A stretch of DNA of 64,000 nt from the NCBI GenBank assembly GCA_045629005.1, contig JAZQQJ010000027.1:14603-78602 (forward strand), read 5' to 3'. Both the position numbers and the translations under genes were made by a program. Below are positions 9,359-18,260 of the stretch, piece by piece. Position 1 is the stretch's first letter; every line of letters begins with the position of its first letter. The notes beneath the pieces are model-generated. The model saw only the letters and a program-made list of their open reading frames with translations. It searched no databases and had not been told where the DNA came from. Source of the DNA: RGIG3528 sp045629005. Its GTDB lineage: Bacteria; Bacillota; Clostridia; Lachnospirales; Lachnospiraceae.

Positions 9359-10360
9359 ATGAACGTAAAGGAACAGCTTAAAGGAAGAAGTTTTCTCACT
9401 CTTAAGGATTATACTGCCGAAGAGATTCTGTATCTTATTGATCTTGCTGCAGAATATAAGCAGAAAAAGAAGCAGGGAATCCGCCATGATTCCTTATATG
9501 GTAAAAATGTTGCTCTCATTTTTGAAAAGACATCCACAAGAACGCGTTGTGCATTTGAAGTTGCCGCACATGATCTTGGTATGAATGCAACATATCTCGA
9601 TCCTAAGAGCTCCCAGATCGGAAAGAAGGAAAGCATTGCCGATACTGCCAGGGTTCTTGGTCGTATGTTCGACGGCATTGAGTACAGAGGCTTCGGTCAG
9701 GAAATCGTTGAAGAACTTGCAAAATATGCAGGTGTTCCTGTCTGGAACGGCCTTACAAACGAATATCATCCTACGCAGATGCTTGCTGATATGCTTACTC
9801 TTCGTGAGAAGAGAGGCGAGCTTAAGGGCAAAAAGTTTGTCTATATGGGTGATGCCCGTTACAATATGGGCAACTCCCTTATGATTGTCTGCGCAAAGCT
9901 TGGGCTTCATTTTGTTGCATGCTCAAGCCCCAAATATTTCCCCGATCCCGCACTTGTTAAGGAATGCGAGGAGTATGCAAAGGCTTCCGGAGGCTCCGTA
10001 ACACTTACTTCAGACGTTAAAGAAGGCACTAAGGGGGCCGACGTTATTTACACAGATGTCTGGGTTTCAATGGGCGAGCCTGAAGAAGTGTGGAATGAAA
10101 GAATAAGCGAACTTTCACCTTATAAGGTTACTTCTGAGGTTATGAAAAATGCGGGTCCTCAGGCGCTCTTTATGCATTGCCTTCCTGCCTTCCACGACCA
10201 TAAGACGGAAATCGGCAAAGAAATCGGTGAAAAGTATGGATTTACCGAACTTGAAGTCTGTGATGATGTGTTTGAATCAGCGCAGTCTGTTGTTTTTGAC
10301 GAAGCAGAGAACAGAATGCATACTATAAAGGCGGTTATGGCTGCCACACTCGGAGCATAA
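9359..10360 (+). CDS. argF: Ornithine carbamoyltransferase
   Basis: Makes citrulline from ornithine and carbamoyl phosphate in arginine synthesis (or the reverse in arginine breakdown). The carbamoyl-phosphate loop KTSTRTRCAFE (STRT at 59-62) and the ornithine motif HCLP (273-276) are present, and 333 residues is full length. The ATG follows AAGGAG at ideal spacing. It heads a five-gene run with 91-aa and 112-aa proteins, coaX and dusB. Other arginine genes are not adjacent; argH lies at 45413. Confidence 0.96.
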   Translation: MNVKEQLKGRSFLTLKDYTAEEILYLIDLAAEYKQKKKQGIRHDSLYGKNVALIFEKTSTRTRCAFEVAAHDLGMNATYLDPKSSQIGKKESIADTARVLGRMFDGIEYRGFGQEIVEELAKYAGVPVWNGLTNEYHPTQMLADMLTLREKRGELKGKKFVYMGDARYNMGNSLMIVCAKLGLHFVACSSPKYFPDPALVKECEEYAKASGGSVTLTSDVKEGTKGADVIYTDVWVSMGEPEEVWNERISELSPYKVTSEVMKNAGPQALFMHCLPAFHDHKTEIGKEIGEKYGFTELEVCDDVFESAQSVVFDEAENRMHTIKAVMAATLGA

Positions 10361-10361
10361 A

Positions 10362-10637
10362 ATGTTAAAAAGGGTTCTGACTTTTTTCAAAGATAAAGGC
10401 ATCGGACAGGAAACGTTGAATATATTTCTTGGTGTCCTGATGCTCGCCGCACTTGTAGCCTACGGAATTACTCAGACGATGGTTTCGCTTGTGGCTGTCA
10501 TATTTCTTGGCGCTTTAATAAACATAACCACCGGGCTTCAGTACTTAAAGAAAAAAGAAAAGAAAAATCTGGGCATGTGCATGATTATGCTTGGAATAAT
10601 CATTCTTATTCTTACAGCATTTTATTTAATCAGATAA
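10362..10637 (+). CDS. Small membrane protein of unknown function
   Basis: A 91-residue protein that starts one base after the argF stop, so it is probably translated by coupling. It has a basic N-terminus (MLKRVLTFFKDK) and three hydrophobic segments (about 18-34, 38-55 and 70-90), the last two separated by a lysine-rich loop. No family was recognised. Its position suggests co-expression with argF but no functional link is evident. Confidence 0.75.
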   Translation: MLKRVLTFFKDKGIGQETLNIFLGVLMLAALVAYGITQTMVSLVAVIFLGALINITTGLQYLKKKEKKNLGMCMIMLGIIILILTAFYLIR

Positions 10638-10652
10638 AACGAAAGGCTTGAA

Positions 10653-10991
10653 ATGAAAGAGGAAAATGTTCTTTGCGTAGCAAACGCATATAAGGAACTG
10701 TATTATTTCAACAGAAGATTCGGGGTTCTTCCCGAGCAGGTTAAAAACGAGCTTCAGATTGCCTGTGTTGCATTTACAACCGAAGTAAGCGGAATTATCA
10801 CTTTGTTCTTTGAAGATGACGGAACACTTATGATTACAACCGATCATGAGGATGCTGACATAATGTATGATGAAATATCTGCCGGCATACTTTTACGTAA
10901 ACTTCAGCGTGAAAAAGAAGAACTTTTCGAGCAGCTTGAACTTTTTTACAGGGCAATGGTATTAAAAGAAATGCCTGATGATAAGGAGTAA
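10653..10991 (+). CDS. Conserved small cytoplasmic protein, DUF6145-like
   Basis: A 112-residue acidic protein with mixed alpha/beta character and a charged C-terminal helix. It resembles a small uncharacterised Lachnospiraceae family that I recall as DUF6145; that name is from memory and was not checked. There is no signal peptide or membrane segment. It ends 2 nt before coaX, so it belongs to the same operon. Confidence 0.75.
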   Translation: MKEENVLCVANAYKELYYFNRRFGVLPEQVKNELQIACVAFTTEVSGIITLFFEDDGTLMITTDHEDADIMYDEISAGILLRKLQREKEELFEQLELFYRAMVLKEMPDDKE

Positions 10992-10993
10992 AC

Positions 10994-11770
10994 ATGCTTT
11001 TTGCAATTGATGTCGGAAATACAAATATAACATGTGCTGTAATGTCCGGAATGGATGTTGTTGCGTCCTTCAGAATTACAACAAAGCTTCAGAGAACCTC
11101 GGATGAATTCGGCATTGCCATACGTGATATGCTCGAAAGAAAGAACATTTCTCTTGAGGATATAGAAGATGTCATTATTGCATCTGTTGTTCCCGGTATA
11201 ATGCATTCACTTACAAACGGTATCGTACGTTATCTTGACAAGAAGCCGATAATTGTCGGTGAAGGTACCAAAACAGGTCTTAAGATAGCGACTGCCAACC
11301 CGAAGGAAATCGGTGCTGACAGAATTGTTGATGCTGTTGCAGCTTATGAACTTTACGGCGGACCCGTTATCGTATGCGATTTTGGTACCGCAACAACATA
11401 TGACCTTATTCTCGAAGGTGGCGTATTTACCGCAGGTATAACATCTCCCGGTATCAGAATTTGTGCGAAAGCATTGTGGCAGGATACCGCAAAACTTCCG
11501 GAAATTGAAATAGAGAAGCCTGATTCCATTCTCGCAAAGGACACTGTTACAAGTATGCAGGCCGGTCTTGTTTACGGTGCAATTGGTCAGACGGAATACA
11601 TCATTAATCAAATAATAAAAGAGGCGGGACTTGTCGATACGAAGGTTGTTGCGACCGGCGGTCTTGGAAGGCTTATTTCCGAATCTACCGATTCCATTAT
11701 GGTTTACGACAAGGACCTTACAATGAAGGGCCTTCGCCTTATTTACGAAAAAACGGTTAAGAGCAAATGA
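10994..11770 (+). CDS. coaX: Type III pantothenate kinase
   Basis: First step of coenzyme A synthesis, phosphorylating pantothenate. It has the ASKHA-fold phosphate loop DVGNTN (6-11), GADRIVDA and the second nucleotide loop DFGTATTYDL. Length 258 residues is typical of CoaX. RBS AAGGAG precedes it. Its stop overlaps the dusB start by 4 nt, a common clostridial pairing. Confidence 0.95.
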   Translation: MLFAIDVGNTNITCAVMSGMDVVASFRITTKLQRTSDEFGIAIRDMLERKNISLEDIEDVIIASVVPGIMHSLTNGIVRYLDKKPIIVGEGTKTGLKIATANPKEIGADRIVDAVAAYELYGGPVIVCDFGTATTYDLILEGGVFTAGITSPGIRICAKALWQDTAKLPEIEIEKPDSILAKDTVTSMQAGLVYGAIGQTEYIINQIIKEAGLVDTKVVATGGLGRLISESTDSIMVYDKDLTMKGLRLIYEKTVKSK

Positions 11771-12729
11771 ATAAAATCAAGCTTGGTAATCTTGAATTCA
11801 ACAAAATAGCATTAGGACCGATGGCAGGTGTAACAGACCTGCCTTTTCGTATGCTTTGTAAAGAGTTTGGTGCCGGGCTTATTTATACCGAAATGGTCAG
11901 CGGAAAGGCAATTCTATTTCATAACAGAAATACCGAAGAACTGCTTACCGTAAAGGATGAGGAACGCCCTGTTGCTTTACAGCTTTTCGGCTGTGAGCCG
12001 GACGTGCTTGCCGAAGCTGCGGCGGAGATAGAAGACCGTCATTTTGACATTCTTGATATAAATATGGGGTGCCCCGTTCCGAAAGTGGTTAATAATCATG
12101 AAGGCTCCGCACTTATGCAAAACCCCCGTCTTATTGAGGATATAGTAAAAGCTGTTTCATGCAGAATCAAAAAGCCTGTCAGCGTCAAGCTTCGAAAGGG
12201 CTTTGAAAAGGATGAACGTACTGCAGTTGAATGTGCACTTGCAGCAGAGGCAGGCGGTGCATCTCTTATTGCCGTACATGGAAGAACGCGTGAAGAATTT
12301 TATTCGGGAAAGGCAGATTGGAGCATTATACAGGACGTTAAAAATGCAGTTCATGTGCCTGTAATCGGTAACGGTGACATTTATTCTCCTGAAGACGCCA
12401 AGCGCATGCTTGAGGAAACCGGCGCTGACGGTATTATGGTGGCACGTGGGGCGCAGGGCAATCCATGGATATTCAGACGAATTAACACTTACCTTGAAAC
12501 AGGAGAACTTTTGCCGGAGCCGACCAATACGGAACGCATCGAAATGGTTCTGCGTCACGCAAGGATGGAAATTGATTTTAAGGGAGAATACACGGGGATA
12601 CGCGAAATGCGTAAACATGTTGCATGGTATATGAGCGGCTTCCCGGGAGCTTCCAGAATCCGTGAAAAAGTTAATTACATTGAAAGCTACGGAGAACTTG
12701 AAGAAATACTCAGAAATAGCGTCAATTGA
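11767..12729 (+). CDS. dusB: tRNA-dihydrouridine synthase
   Basis: FMN-dependent enzyme that reduces uridine to dihydrouridine in tRNA. It opens with the family start LGPMAGVTDLPFR, has the catalytic cysteine Cys102 in NMGCPVPKV, and an FMN-phosphate loop around GNGDIYS. Length 320 is normal. It is the last gene of the argF run. No clear terminator hairpin follows in 12730-12810. Confidence 0.95.
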   Translation: MNKIKLGNLEFNKIALGPMAGVTDLPFRMLCKEFGAGLIYTEMVSGKAILFHNRNTEELLTVKDEERPVALQLFGCEPDVLAEAAAEIEDRHFDILDINMGCPVPKVVNNHEGSALMQNPRLIEDIVKAVSCRIKKPVSVKLRKGFEKDERTAVECALAAEAGGASLIAVHGRTREEFYSGKADWSIIQDVKNAVHVPVIGNGDIYSPEDAKRMLEETGADGIMVARGAQGNPWIFRRINTYLETGELLPEPTNTERIEMVLRHARMEIDFKGEYTGIREMRKHVAWYMSGFPGASRIREKVNYIESYGELEEILRNSVN

Positions 12730-12813
12730 TGTGTATCGGGCGTATTTTTAATCATGTCATATTTATAAGTGGAATTTATCACGATAACGCGTTAAAACAA
12801 TAAAAAATTAGTA

Positions 12814-12842
12814 TTGCATAGTAAAAAGCGTTGTGCTATAAT
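12814..12842 (+). promoter_or_regulatory. asd promoter
   Basis: TTGCAT (12814-12819), exactly 17 nt, perfect TATAAT (12837-12842). Confidence 0.75.
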
Positions 12843-12897
12843 CTCGCGATAAATAAATAATAATTATTTCCGCATAATCATGCGGCAGGAGGGCATT

Positions 12898-13983
12898 ATG
12901 GAACAGAAATTAAGAGTAGGCATCTTAGGTGCTACGGGAATGGTTGGTCAGAGATTCATCTCTCTCCTTGAGAATCATCCGTGGTTTGAAGTTAAGGCAG
13001 TTGCAGCAAGTGCAAGAAGCGCAGGAAAGACTTACGCAGAAGCTGTCGGAGACCGTTGGAAAATGACTACCCCGATGCCCGAGGCTGTTAAAAATATGAT
13101 TGTTTTAAATGTAAGCGATGTTGAAGAGGTTGCTTCCCAGGTTGACTTCGTTTTCTCAGCAGTTGAAATGACAAAGGAAGAAATCAGTGCTATTGAGGAA
13201 GCATACGCAAAGACAGAAACACCTGTTGTTTCCAATAACTCCGCTCATCGCTGGACACCGGACGTTCCTATGATTGTTCCGGAGCTTAATCCCGAGCATC
13301 TTGATGTTATCGAGGCACAGAAGAAGCGCCTTGGCACAAAGAAGGGCTTTGTCGTTGTAAAGCCCAACTGCTCAATCCAGAGCTACACACCTATGCTTCA
13401 CGCACTTCGTGAGTTTGAGCCTACAGTTGTTGTTGCAACAACATATCAGGCAATAAGCGGCGCAGGCAAGACCTTCAAGGACTGGCCCGAGATGATTGAC
13501 AACGTTATTCCTTACATCGGCGGCGAAGAAGAGAAGAGTGAGCAGGAGCCTTTAAGAATCTGGGGCAAGGTTGTAAACGGAGAAATCGTTAAGGCTGACT
13601 CACCTGTTATTACAACACAGTGCATCAGAGTTCCGGTTTCAGACGGACATACAGCTGCTGTATTTGTAAACTTTAAGAAGAAGCCTACAAAGGAAGAAAT
13701 TCTTGAAAGATGGAAAAACTTTAAGGGTATTCCTCAGGAGCTTAAGCTTCCTTCAGCACCCGATCAGTTCATTACATATTTTGAAGAAGAGAACCGTCCT
13801 CAGGCAAAGCTTGACAGAGATTCAGAGAAGGGCATGGGTGTATTTGCGGGCCGTCTTCGTGAGGATAAGGTTTATGACTGGAAGTTCGTAGGCCTTTCAC
13901 ACAATACAAAGCGTGGTGCTGCAGGCGGTGCAGTTCTTACGGCAGAACTTCTTAAGGCTAAGGGTATGATTTCCGCAAAATAA
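12898..13983 (+). CDS. asd: Aspartate-semialdehyde dehydrogenase
   Basis: Reduces aspartyl phosphate to the semialdehyde, the branch point for lysine/diaminopimelate, threonine and methionine. It has an NADP-binding GATGMVG (10-16) and the catalytic Cys158 in KPNCSIQ. The sequence is of the archaeal/fungal-like subclass rather than the E. coli type. ATG 12898 is chosen over 12880 because AGGAGG lies directly upstream of it. Product is 361 residues. It is monocistronic between a strong promoter and a strong terminator. Confidence 0.95.
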   Translation: MEQKLRVGILGATGMVGQRFISLLENHPWFEVKAVAASARSAGKTYAEAVGDRWKMTTPMPEAVKNMIVLNVSDVEEVASQVDFVFSAVEMTKEEISAIEEAYAKTETPVVSNNSAHRWTPDVPMIVPELNPEHLDVIEAQKKRLGTKKGFVVVKPNCSIQSYTPMLHALREFEPTVVVATTYQAISGAGKTFKDWPEMIDNVIPYIGGEEEKSEQEPLRIWGKVVNGEIVKADSPVITTQCIRVPVSDGHTAAVFVNFKKKPTKEEILERWKNFKGIPQELKLPSAPDQFITYFEEENRPQAKLDRDSEKGMGVFAGRLREDKVYDWKFVGLSHNTKRGAAGGAVLTAELLKAKGMISAK

Positions 13984-14003
13984 AGAATAATGCAAATTAT
14001 TAC

Positions 14004-14037
14004 GGAGAAGTTGCCGCTCGGCAACTTCTCCATTTTT
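14004..14037 (+). terminator. asd terminator
   Basis: Perfect 13-bp inverted repeat (14004-14016 with 14019-14031) followed by ATTTTT. Confidence 0.9.
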
Positions 14038-14115
14038 ATGAAGAATAATTATTGCATAAAATTTGAAAATGAAGTAAACTATCTATGTATTGAGTCTAAA
14101 TGGGAGAAGTTGAAC

Positions 14116-15708
14116 ATGAATAGTAAAAACAATAATTTTACAAAAGAAAAAATGCTCGATGCCATACTCAAAAATTCACGTGACCTTGTTTTTGTAAAGG
14201 ACACTAATTTCGTTTATCTTGCAGCATCGGATTCATTTGCCAAGTTGCTCGGATTTAACTCAGGTGAGGAGATTGTCGGTCTGGACGATTTTGAAATTAC
14301 CGGAGATGCTGAGGCAACTAATGTTTTCCGTGAGAATGACTATAAAGTAATTACAAGCGGGGAGCCTATCATTGACAGCATGGCTGAGGGCAATGCATCC
14401 GGTAGCAAAATGGTTCGTATGGTTTCCACGAGCAAGTACCCTATCTTCGACGATTTTGGCAGTGTTATCGGTATTCTTGGCATATGTCATGATATTACTC
14501 CCGTTCTTCGCTTAAAGAGAACATCCGAAGCCTACAGGAACTCCTACGATGCAGCAGTTTCCGCAAATGCTGCAAAAACCCAGTTCCTTTCAAAGATGAG
14601 CCATGATATCCGCACACCTCTTAATGCCATCATCGGTCTTGTTGCATTGTCACAGGCTAATCTTGAGGATTCTGACAAGGTTAAGGAAAATCTCCGCAAG
14701 GTTCAGGAGTCCGGCAAATACCTTCTTTCCATTGTCAACGAAGTACTCGACATGGAAAAGATCGAAACAAACCAGATAGAACTTAATGTTGGTGAGTTTG
14801 ATGTAAACAGCTTCATTGACAACTTTGAAGCAATGATGAAGGCGAGAGCCGAAGAAAAGAAACAGACTATTTCAATTGTCCGTAAAGAACTTAAACATAC
14901 AAAGGTTGTCGGTGACTCCACACGTATTGAGCAGATTTTTGTAAACCTTACAAACAATGCTATGAAGTTCACTCCTGAAAGAGGCGCAATCAGAGTTCTT
15001 TTCTCGGAAAGTGAATTAAGCGATGGCATTATAAACTTTGAATTTGTTGTTGAGGATACAGGTGTCGGCATGAGCGAAGAGTTCATGAACCACCTCTTTG
15101 AGCCTTTCAGCCGTGAAGCAGACTTGAAGGCTACAACTGCCGAAGGCATAGGTCTTGGTCTTGCCATAGCAAGCAACCTCGTTAATATGCTTGGCGGTAA
15201 TATCACAGCAGAGTCCGAGGAAGGCAAGGGCAGTAAATTTACTGTTGTTATTCCTATTGTCATTCCTTCAGGTGATGATAATAATGACACAAAGGCTGGC
15301 ATTGCAGAGCTTGAACGTGAGGATTATACCGGTAAGCGTGCACTTCTTGTTGAAGACAACGGTCTTAACGCTGAAATAGCCCAGGAGATTCTTGGCATTA
15401 CCGGAATGATAGTTGAAAGAGCAGAGAACGGACAGAAGGCCCTTGATATGTTCTCAGCATCCTCAAACGGCTACTATGATGTTATTTTCATGGATGTTCA
15501 GATGCCTGTTATGGATGGCTATGAAGCTACACGCCGCATAAGAGAAATGAAACGTGAGGATTCTGCTACGGTTCCGATTATGGCAATGACTGCAAATGCA
15601 TTCGTTTCCGATATCAACGATGCAAGAGCTGCCGGCATGAACGAACACCTTTCAAAGCCTATTGACTTTGATAAGCTTATCGAAGCACTCAATAAGTGGA
15701 TTAAGTAG
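14116..15708 (+). CDS. PAS-containing hybrid histidine kinase
   Basis: Soluble sensor kinase with a fused receiver. A PAS domain (about 10-125) contains DLVFVKDTNFVYLAAS and a typical C-terminal GICHDIT. HisKA follows with His163 in SHDIRTP, then HATPase motifs (NLTNNAMKF, DTGVGMSE, GLGLAI) and a receiver with acceptor Asp460 (FMDVQMP). The start at 14116 is preferred over an in-frame ATG at 13990, because GGGAGAAG precedes 14116 while the longer form runs through the asd terminator. No membrane helix is seen. It lacks the first receiver present in the paralogue at 624. Product is 530 residues. Orphan gene; output partner unknown. Confidence 0.92.
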   Translation: MNSKNNNFTKEKMLDAILKNSRDLVFVKDTNFVYLAASDSFAKLLGFNSGEEIVGLDDFEITGDAEATNVFRENDYKVITSGEPIIDSMAEGNASGSKMVRMVSTSKYPIFDDFGSVIGILGICHDITPVLRLKRTSEAYRNSYDAAVSANAAKTQFLSKMSHDIRTPLNAIIGLVALSQANLEDSDKVKENLRKVQESGKYLLSIVNEVLDMEKIETNQIELNVGEFDVNSFIDNFEAMMKARAEEKKQTISIVRKELKHTKVVGDSTRIEQIFVNLTNNAMKFTPERGAIRVLFSESELSDGIINFEFVVEDTGVGMSEEFMNHLFEPFSREADLKATTAEGIGLGLAIASNLVNMLGGNITAESEEGKGSKFTVVIPIVIPSGDDNNDTKAGIAELEREDYTGKRALLVEDNGLNAEIAQEILGITGMIVERAENGQKALDMFSASSNGYYDVIFMDVQMPVMDGYEATRRIREMKREDSATVPIMAMTANAFVSDINDARAAGMNEHLSKPIDFDKLIEALNKWIK

Positions 15709-15721
15709 TCCTTTAACGAAT

Positions 15722-15760
15722 AAAACACTCCGAATGGATAAACCATCCGGAGTGTTTTTT
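15722..15760. terminator. Bidirectional terminator between hybrid kinase and hisS
   Basis: Stem built from AACACTCCG and CGGAGTGTT, extended by four more pairs after one mismatch, with a T-run on the plus side and an A-run (T-run on the minus strand) on the other. Confidence 0.85.
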
Positions 15761-15768
15761 GTTTGTCA

Positions 15769-17004
15769 TTATTCAAAAACTTTAATTTCTTCACTTTCGT
15801 CAAGTATGCGGCATCCGTAGAAGCCTGCGTCCTGAAGTTTACCGAAGAGCTTTCCGACTTTCTTGATTTTCTCAACAAGAGTAACATCGTACTCGCCTCT
15901 GTAGGTATCAGCAAGCTTTATTGCATCTACTACCATATCTGCGGGGTAGATAATAGCAAGCTTTTTCTTTGCATCGGGGATTTTGAAGCCGTTATCGCTG
16001 AGGATGCAGAATATACGTTCAAAACCAATGGAGAAGCCTACGGCAGGAACATTTTCATCAATGAACTTTCCGACCATGTTGTCGTAACGTCCGCCGCCTG
16101 CAACGGTTCCGCCATATTCGAGCGATTCAACTTCGAAAATGGTTCCGGTATAGTAGCCCTGTCCACGTACAAGAGAGCAGTCATACTCAATTTCATACTT
16201 GCCATTGTTAAGCTTTGTGATTTTATCGATTATGCCTGCAACGGAGCCGATTGCTTCAGAGTCAGAGCAGTACTTTCTTGCATCATCAAGCGTGAAGGGC
16301 TTTGTCTGCATCATTGAAACAAACTTTTCAGCAGCTGCTTCTGCAAAACCTTTTTCAAGGAGCTCTGCTTTTACGCCTTCAATGCCGATTTTATCGAGCT
16401 TATCGAAGCTTATGCATACTGATTCGTAATCTGCCTCATTAAAACCTGCTGCAAGAATAAGACTCTTGAGAATGCGACGATCGTTGATTCTGATTTTGAA
16501 ATTGTTGATATTTACACTCTGAAGTGCTTTTGCAGTTGTATCTATAAGTTCAACTTCACAGTTCGTGGAAGTGCTGCCGAGAATATCGATATCGCACTGA
16601 ATGAACTCACGGAGACGGCCTCTCTGAGGACGCTCGGCTCTGAAGGAACGGTCAATCTGGATTACTTTGAACGGAGACTGTAAGGAGGCTCTGTTGTTTG
16701 CGTAAAAACGTGAAAGCGGAAGAGTAAGGTCATAGCGGAGACCGATATCGGAAAGTTCCTTGGGGTCCCCTGTCTTTATGGCCTCGTCAAGCTTGTCGCC
16801 ACGTTTTAAAATCTTGAACATGAGTCCGAGGTTTTCACCGCCTTCACTTTTGTTCAGATTTTCCATATCTTCGATGATAGGAGTTGTTATTCTTTCGAAA
16901 CCGCATGACTCATATGTTTCAAGAAACTTTCTCTGAACATAGTCACGAAGTTTTGTCTGGGAAGGAAGATAATCGTTTGTACCTTTTACGGAATTGAGCT
17001 TCAT
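15769..17004 (-). CDS. hisS: Histidyl-tRNA synthetase
   Basis: Charges tRNA-His. Class II motifs are visible: motif 2 FRAERPQRGR and the histidine-specific GQGYYTGTIFEV segment. The start is ATG 17004, preceded by AAAGGA, rather than the upstream in-frame ATG at 17040 that lies in the rpsT terminator. Product is 411 residues, normal. It lies downstream of rpsT and is separated from it by a terminator hairpin; read-through or a weak internal promoter must supply it. No T-box-like leader fits in the short gap. Confidence 0.95.
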   Translation of the reverse strand: MKLNSVKGTNDYLPSQTKLRDYVQRKFLETYESCGFERITTPIIEDMENLNKSEGGENLGLMFKILKRGDKLDEAIKTGDPKELSDIGLRYDLTLPLSRFYANNRASLQSPFKVIQIDRSFRAERPQRGRLREFIQCDIDILGSTSTNCEVELIDTTAKALQSVNINNFKIRINDRRILKSLILAAGFNEADYESVCISFDKLDKIGIEGVKAELLEKGFAEAAAEKFVSMMQTKPFTLDDARKYCSDSEAIGSVAGIIDKITKLNNGKYEIEYDCSLVRGQGYYTGTIFEVESLEYGGTVAGGGRYDNMVGKFIDENVPAVGFSIGFERIFCILSDNGFKIPDAKKKLAIIYPADMVVDAIKLADTYRGEYDVTLVEKIKKVGKLFGKLQDAGFYGCRILDESEEIKVFE

Positions 17005-17022
17005 AATTGATCCTTTCTTTTT

Positions 17023-17053
17023 AAAGAAAAAGAGCCGCATACCAATGCGGCTC
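17023..17053 (-). terminator. rpsT terminator
   Basis: Minus-strand hairpin GAGCCGCAT/ATGCGGCTC with a 4-nt loop, followed by TTTTTCTTT. It lies 19 nt upstream of the hisS start. Confidence 0.85.
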
Positions 17054-17070
17054 CTGTTGCTTTTCTAAAA

Positions 17071-17334
17071 TTAAGCAATTGAATTAACAGCCTTGGTAAG
17101 TCTGGATACTTTTCTCGCAGCTGTGTTCTTATGAAGGATTCCCTTTGCAGCTGCCTTGTCGATAGCAACAACAGCAGCCTTAAGTGCTTCTGCAGCAGCA
17201 GCCTTATCGTTTGCAGCAACAGCAGCTTCTACCTTCTTAACGAGGGTCTTAAGCTTAGACTTGAGCATCTTATTTCTGAGAGTCTTTGTCTCGATGACTG
17301 TGATTCTCTTCTTAGCTGATTTAATATTAGCCAT
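17071..17334 (-). CDS. rpsT: 30S ribosomal protein S20
   Basis: Binds 16S rRNA in the small subunit body. It opens with the family start MANIKSAKKRI and is 87 residues, lysine/alanine rich and helical, with the conserved GILHKNTAARKVSRL. RBS GGAGGTG. A consensus promoter gives a leader of about 90 nt. Confidence 0.97.
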   Translation of the reverse strand: MANIKSAKKRITVIETKTLRNKMLKSKLKTLVKKVEAAVAANDKAAAAEALKAAVVAIDKAAAKGILHKNTAARKVSRLTKAVNSIA

Positions 17335-17429
17335 GCGTGATTACACCTCCGATGTAATGGTTTCGATTTTCGTTCTGCATGAATGTTTAAACGGGAAGGA
17401 CACGGACTCCCGAGAAAACGTACTTAGAC

Positions 17430-17458
17430 ATAATACTCAAAAGTTTATCTGTTGTCAA
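17430..17458 (-). promoter_or_regulatory. rpsT promoter
   Basis: Minus-strand consensus TTGACA (17453-17458), 17-nt spacer and TATTAT (17430-17435). Confidence 0.75.
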
Positions 17459-17524
17459 CAACTTTCTCATTATTCACACAAAAACGTTTGATGTTATTTT
17501 AAAATGTGATTGAAGTTTTTAGTC

Positions 17525-17553
17525 TTGATTTTATTCCTGCGCGCTGATACTAT
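17525..17553 (+). promoter_or_regulatory. comEA-comEC promoter
   Basis: TTGATT (17525-17530), 17-nt spacer and TACTAT (17548-17553) with an extended TG at 17545-17546. The predicted start point near 17560 leaves room only for a short leader carrying AAGGAGG. Confidence 0.5.
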
Positions 17554-17592
17554 ATCCATGCGAACAAGTGCATCCGTCAAAAGGAGGATGCA

Positions 17593-18255
17593 ATTAAAAG
17601 GAAATTTTCAAAGTGGCCTGTTACGGTGCTGCTGATTTTGGCGGTTATCGGGACGGGCGTCTGGTACGTGTTCTTTTCACCGTACTTCGATTCATCGTTC
17701 TTTTCTTTTGAAAAAGCTATCCCGACATCAGCTCCAAATGAATATCAAACGACTTTAACGACAGAAAATAATGATCTGCCTTCTGTTTTTGTACACGTAT
17801 GCGGTGAAGTAAATATTCCGGGGGTATACGAGTTACCTGATGGAAGCAGGGTTAACGATGCCATCAGTCTGGCAGGCGGATTTACCGAAAACGCTGATAA
17901 GGCTTATCTTAATCTCGCCAGAATTATTGTCGACGGAGAAAAAATATACGTTCCATCCTTGTCTGAAACTGAGGAACTTTCCATGGAAGAAAAAGCCTCC
18001 GGGACCGGCCTGCCAATAACAAATATGCAGACAATCGTTTCGGGTGAAAATACCGAAACGTTAACTATAAACATTAATACGGCAACAATTGAAGAACTTA
18101 CCGAGCTTCCCGGTATAGGTGAATCACGTGCAAAGGACATCATTTCTTACAGGAATAACGTCGGAAGGTTTGAAAAACCTGAGGACATTAAAAATGTCAG
18201 CGGCATCGGAGACAAAATGTTTGAGCGTATGAAGGACTACATTCGGGTAAGGTAA
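17593..18255 (+). CDS. comEA: ComEA-like DNA-binding competence protein
   Basis: Membrane-anchored DNA receptor for transformation. An N-terminal helix (about 10-30) is followed by an SLBB/soluble-ligand domain (VHVCGEVNIPGVYELPDGSRV) and C-terminal helix-hairpin-helix motifs (LTELPGIGESRAKDIISYR, VSGIGDKMFERM). No ATG, GTG or TTG exists in frame between 17551 and 17626. The GTG at 17626 falls inside the membrane helix and has no ribosome binding site. An ATT at 17593 sits 5 nt after a perfect AAGGAGG and yields a normal basic anchor (KRKFSKW). I therefore propose ATT as the start (220 residues). Followed 5 nt later by comEC. Confidence 0.85.
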   Translation: MKRKFSKWPVTVLLILAVIGTGVWYVFFSPYFDSSFFSFEKAIPTSAPNEYQTTLTTENNDLPSVFVHVCGEVNIPGVYELPDGSRVNDAISLAGGFTENADKAYLNLARIIVDGEKIYVPSLSETEELSMEEKASGTGLPITNMQTIVSGENTETLTININTATIEELTELPGIGESRAKDIISYRNNVGRFEKPEDIKNVSGIGDKMFERMKDYIRVR

Positions 18256-18260
18256 ATGAC

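Noticed and set aside
13990..14115. N-terminal extension of the PAS hybrid kinase
   Set aside because: It would be translated through the asd terminator, has no ribosome binding site, and the shorter start has GGGAGAAG.
17626..17628. GTG as comEA start
   Set aside because: It lies within the membrane helix, lacks a ribosome binding site and would remove the basic N-terminus.
17558..17635. Upstream leader peptide overlapping comEA
   Set aside because: The ATG at 17558 lies at the predicted transcription start without a Shine-Dalgarno, and the one at 17588 touches the AAGGAGG directly; neither is a plausible start.
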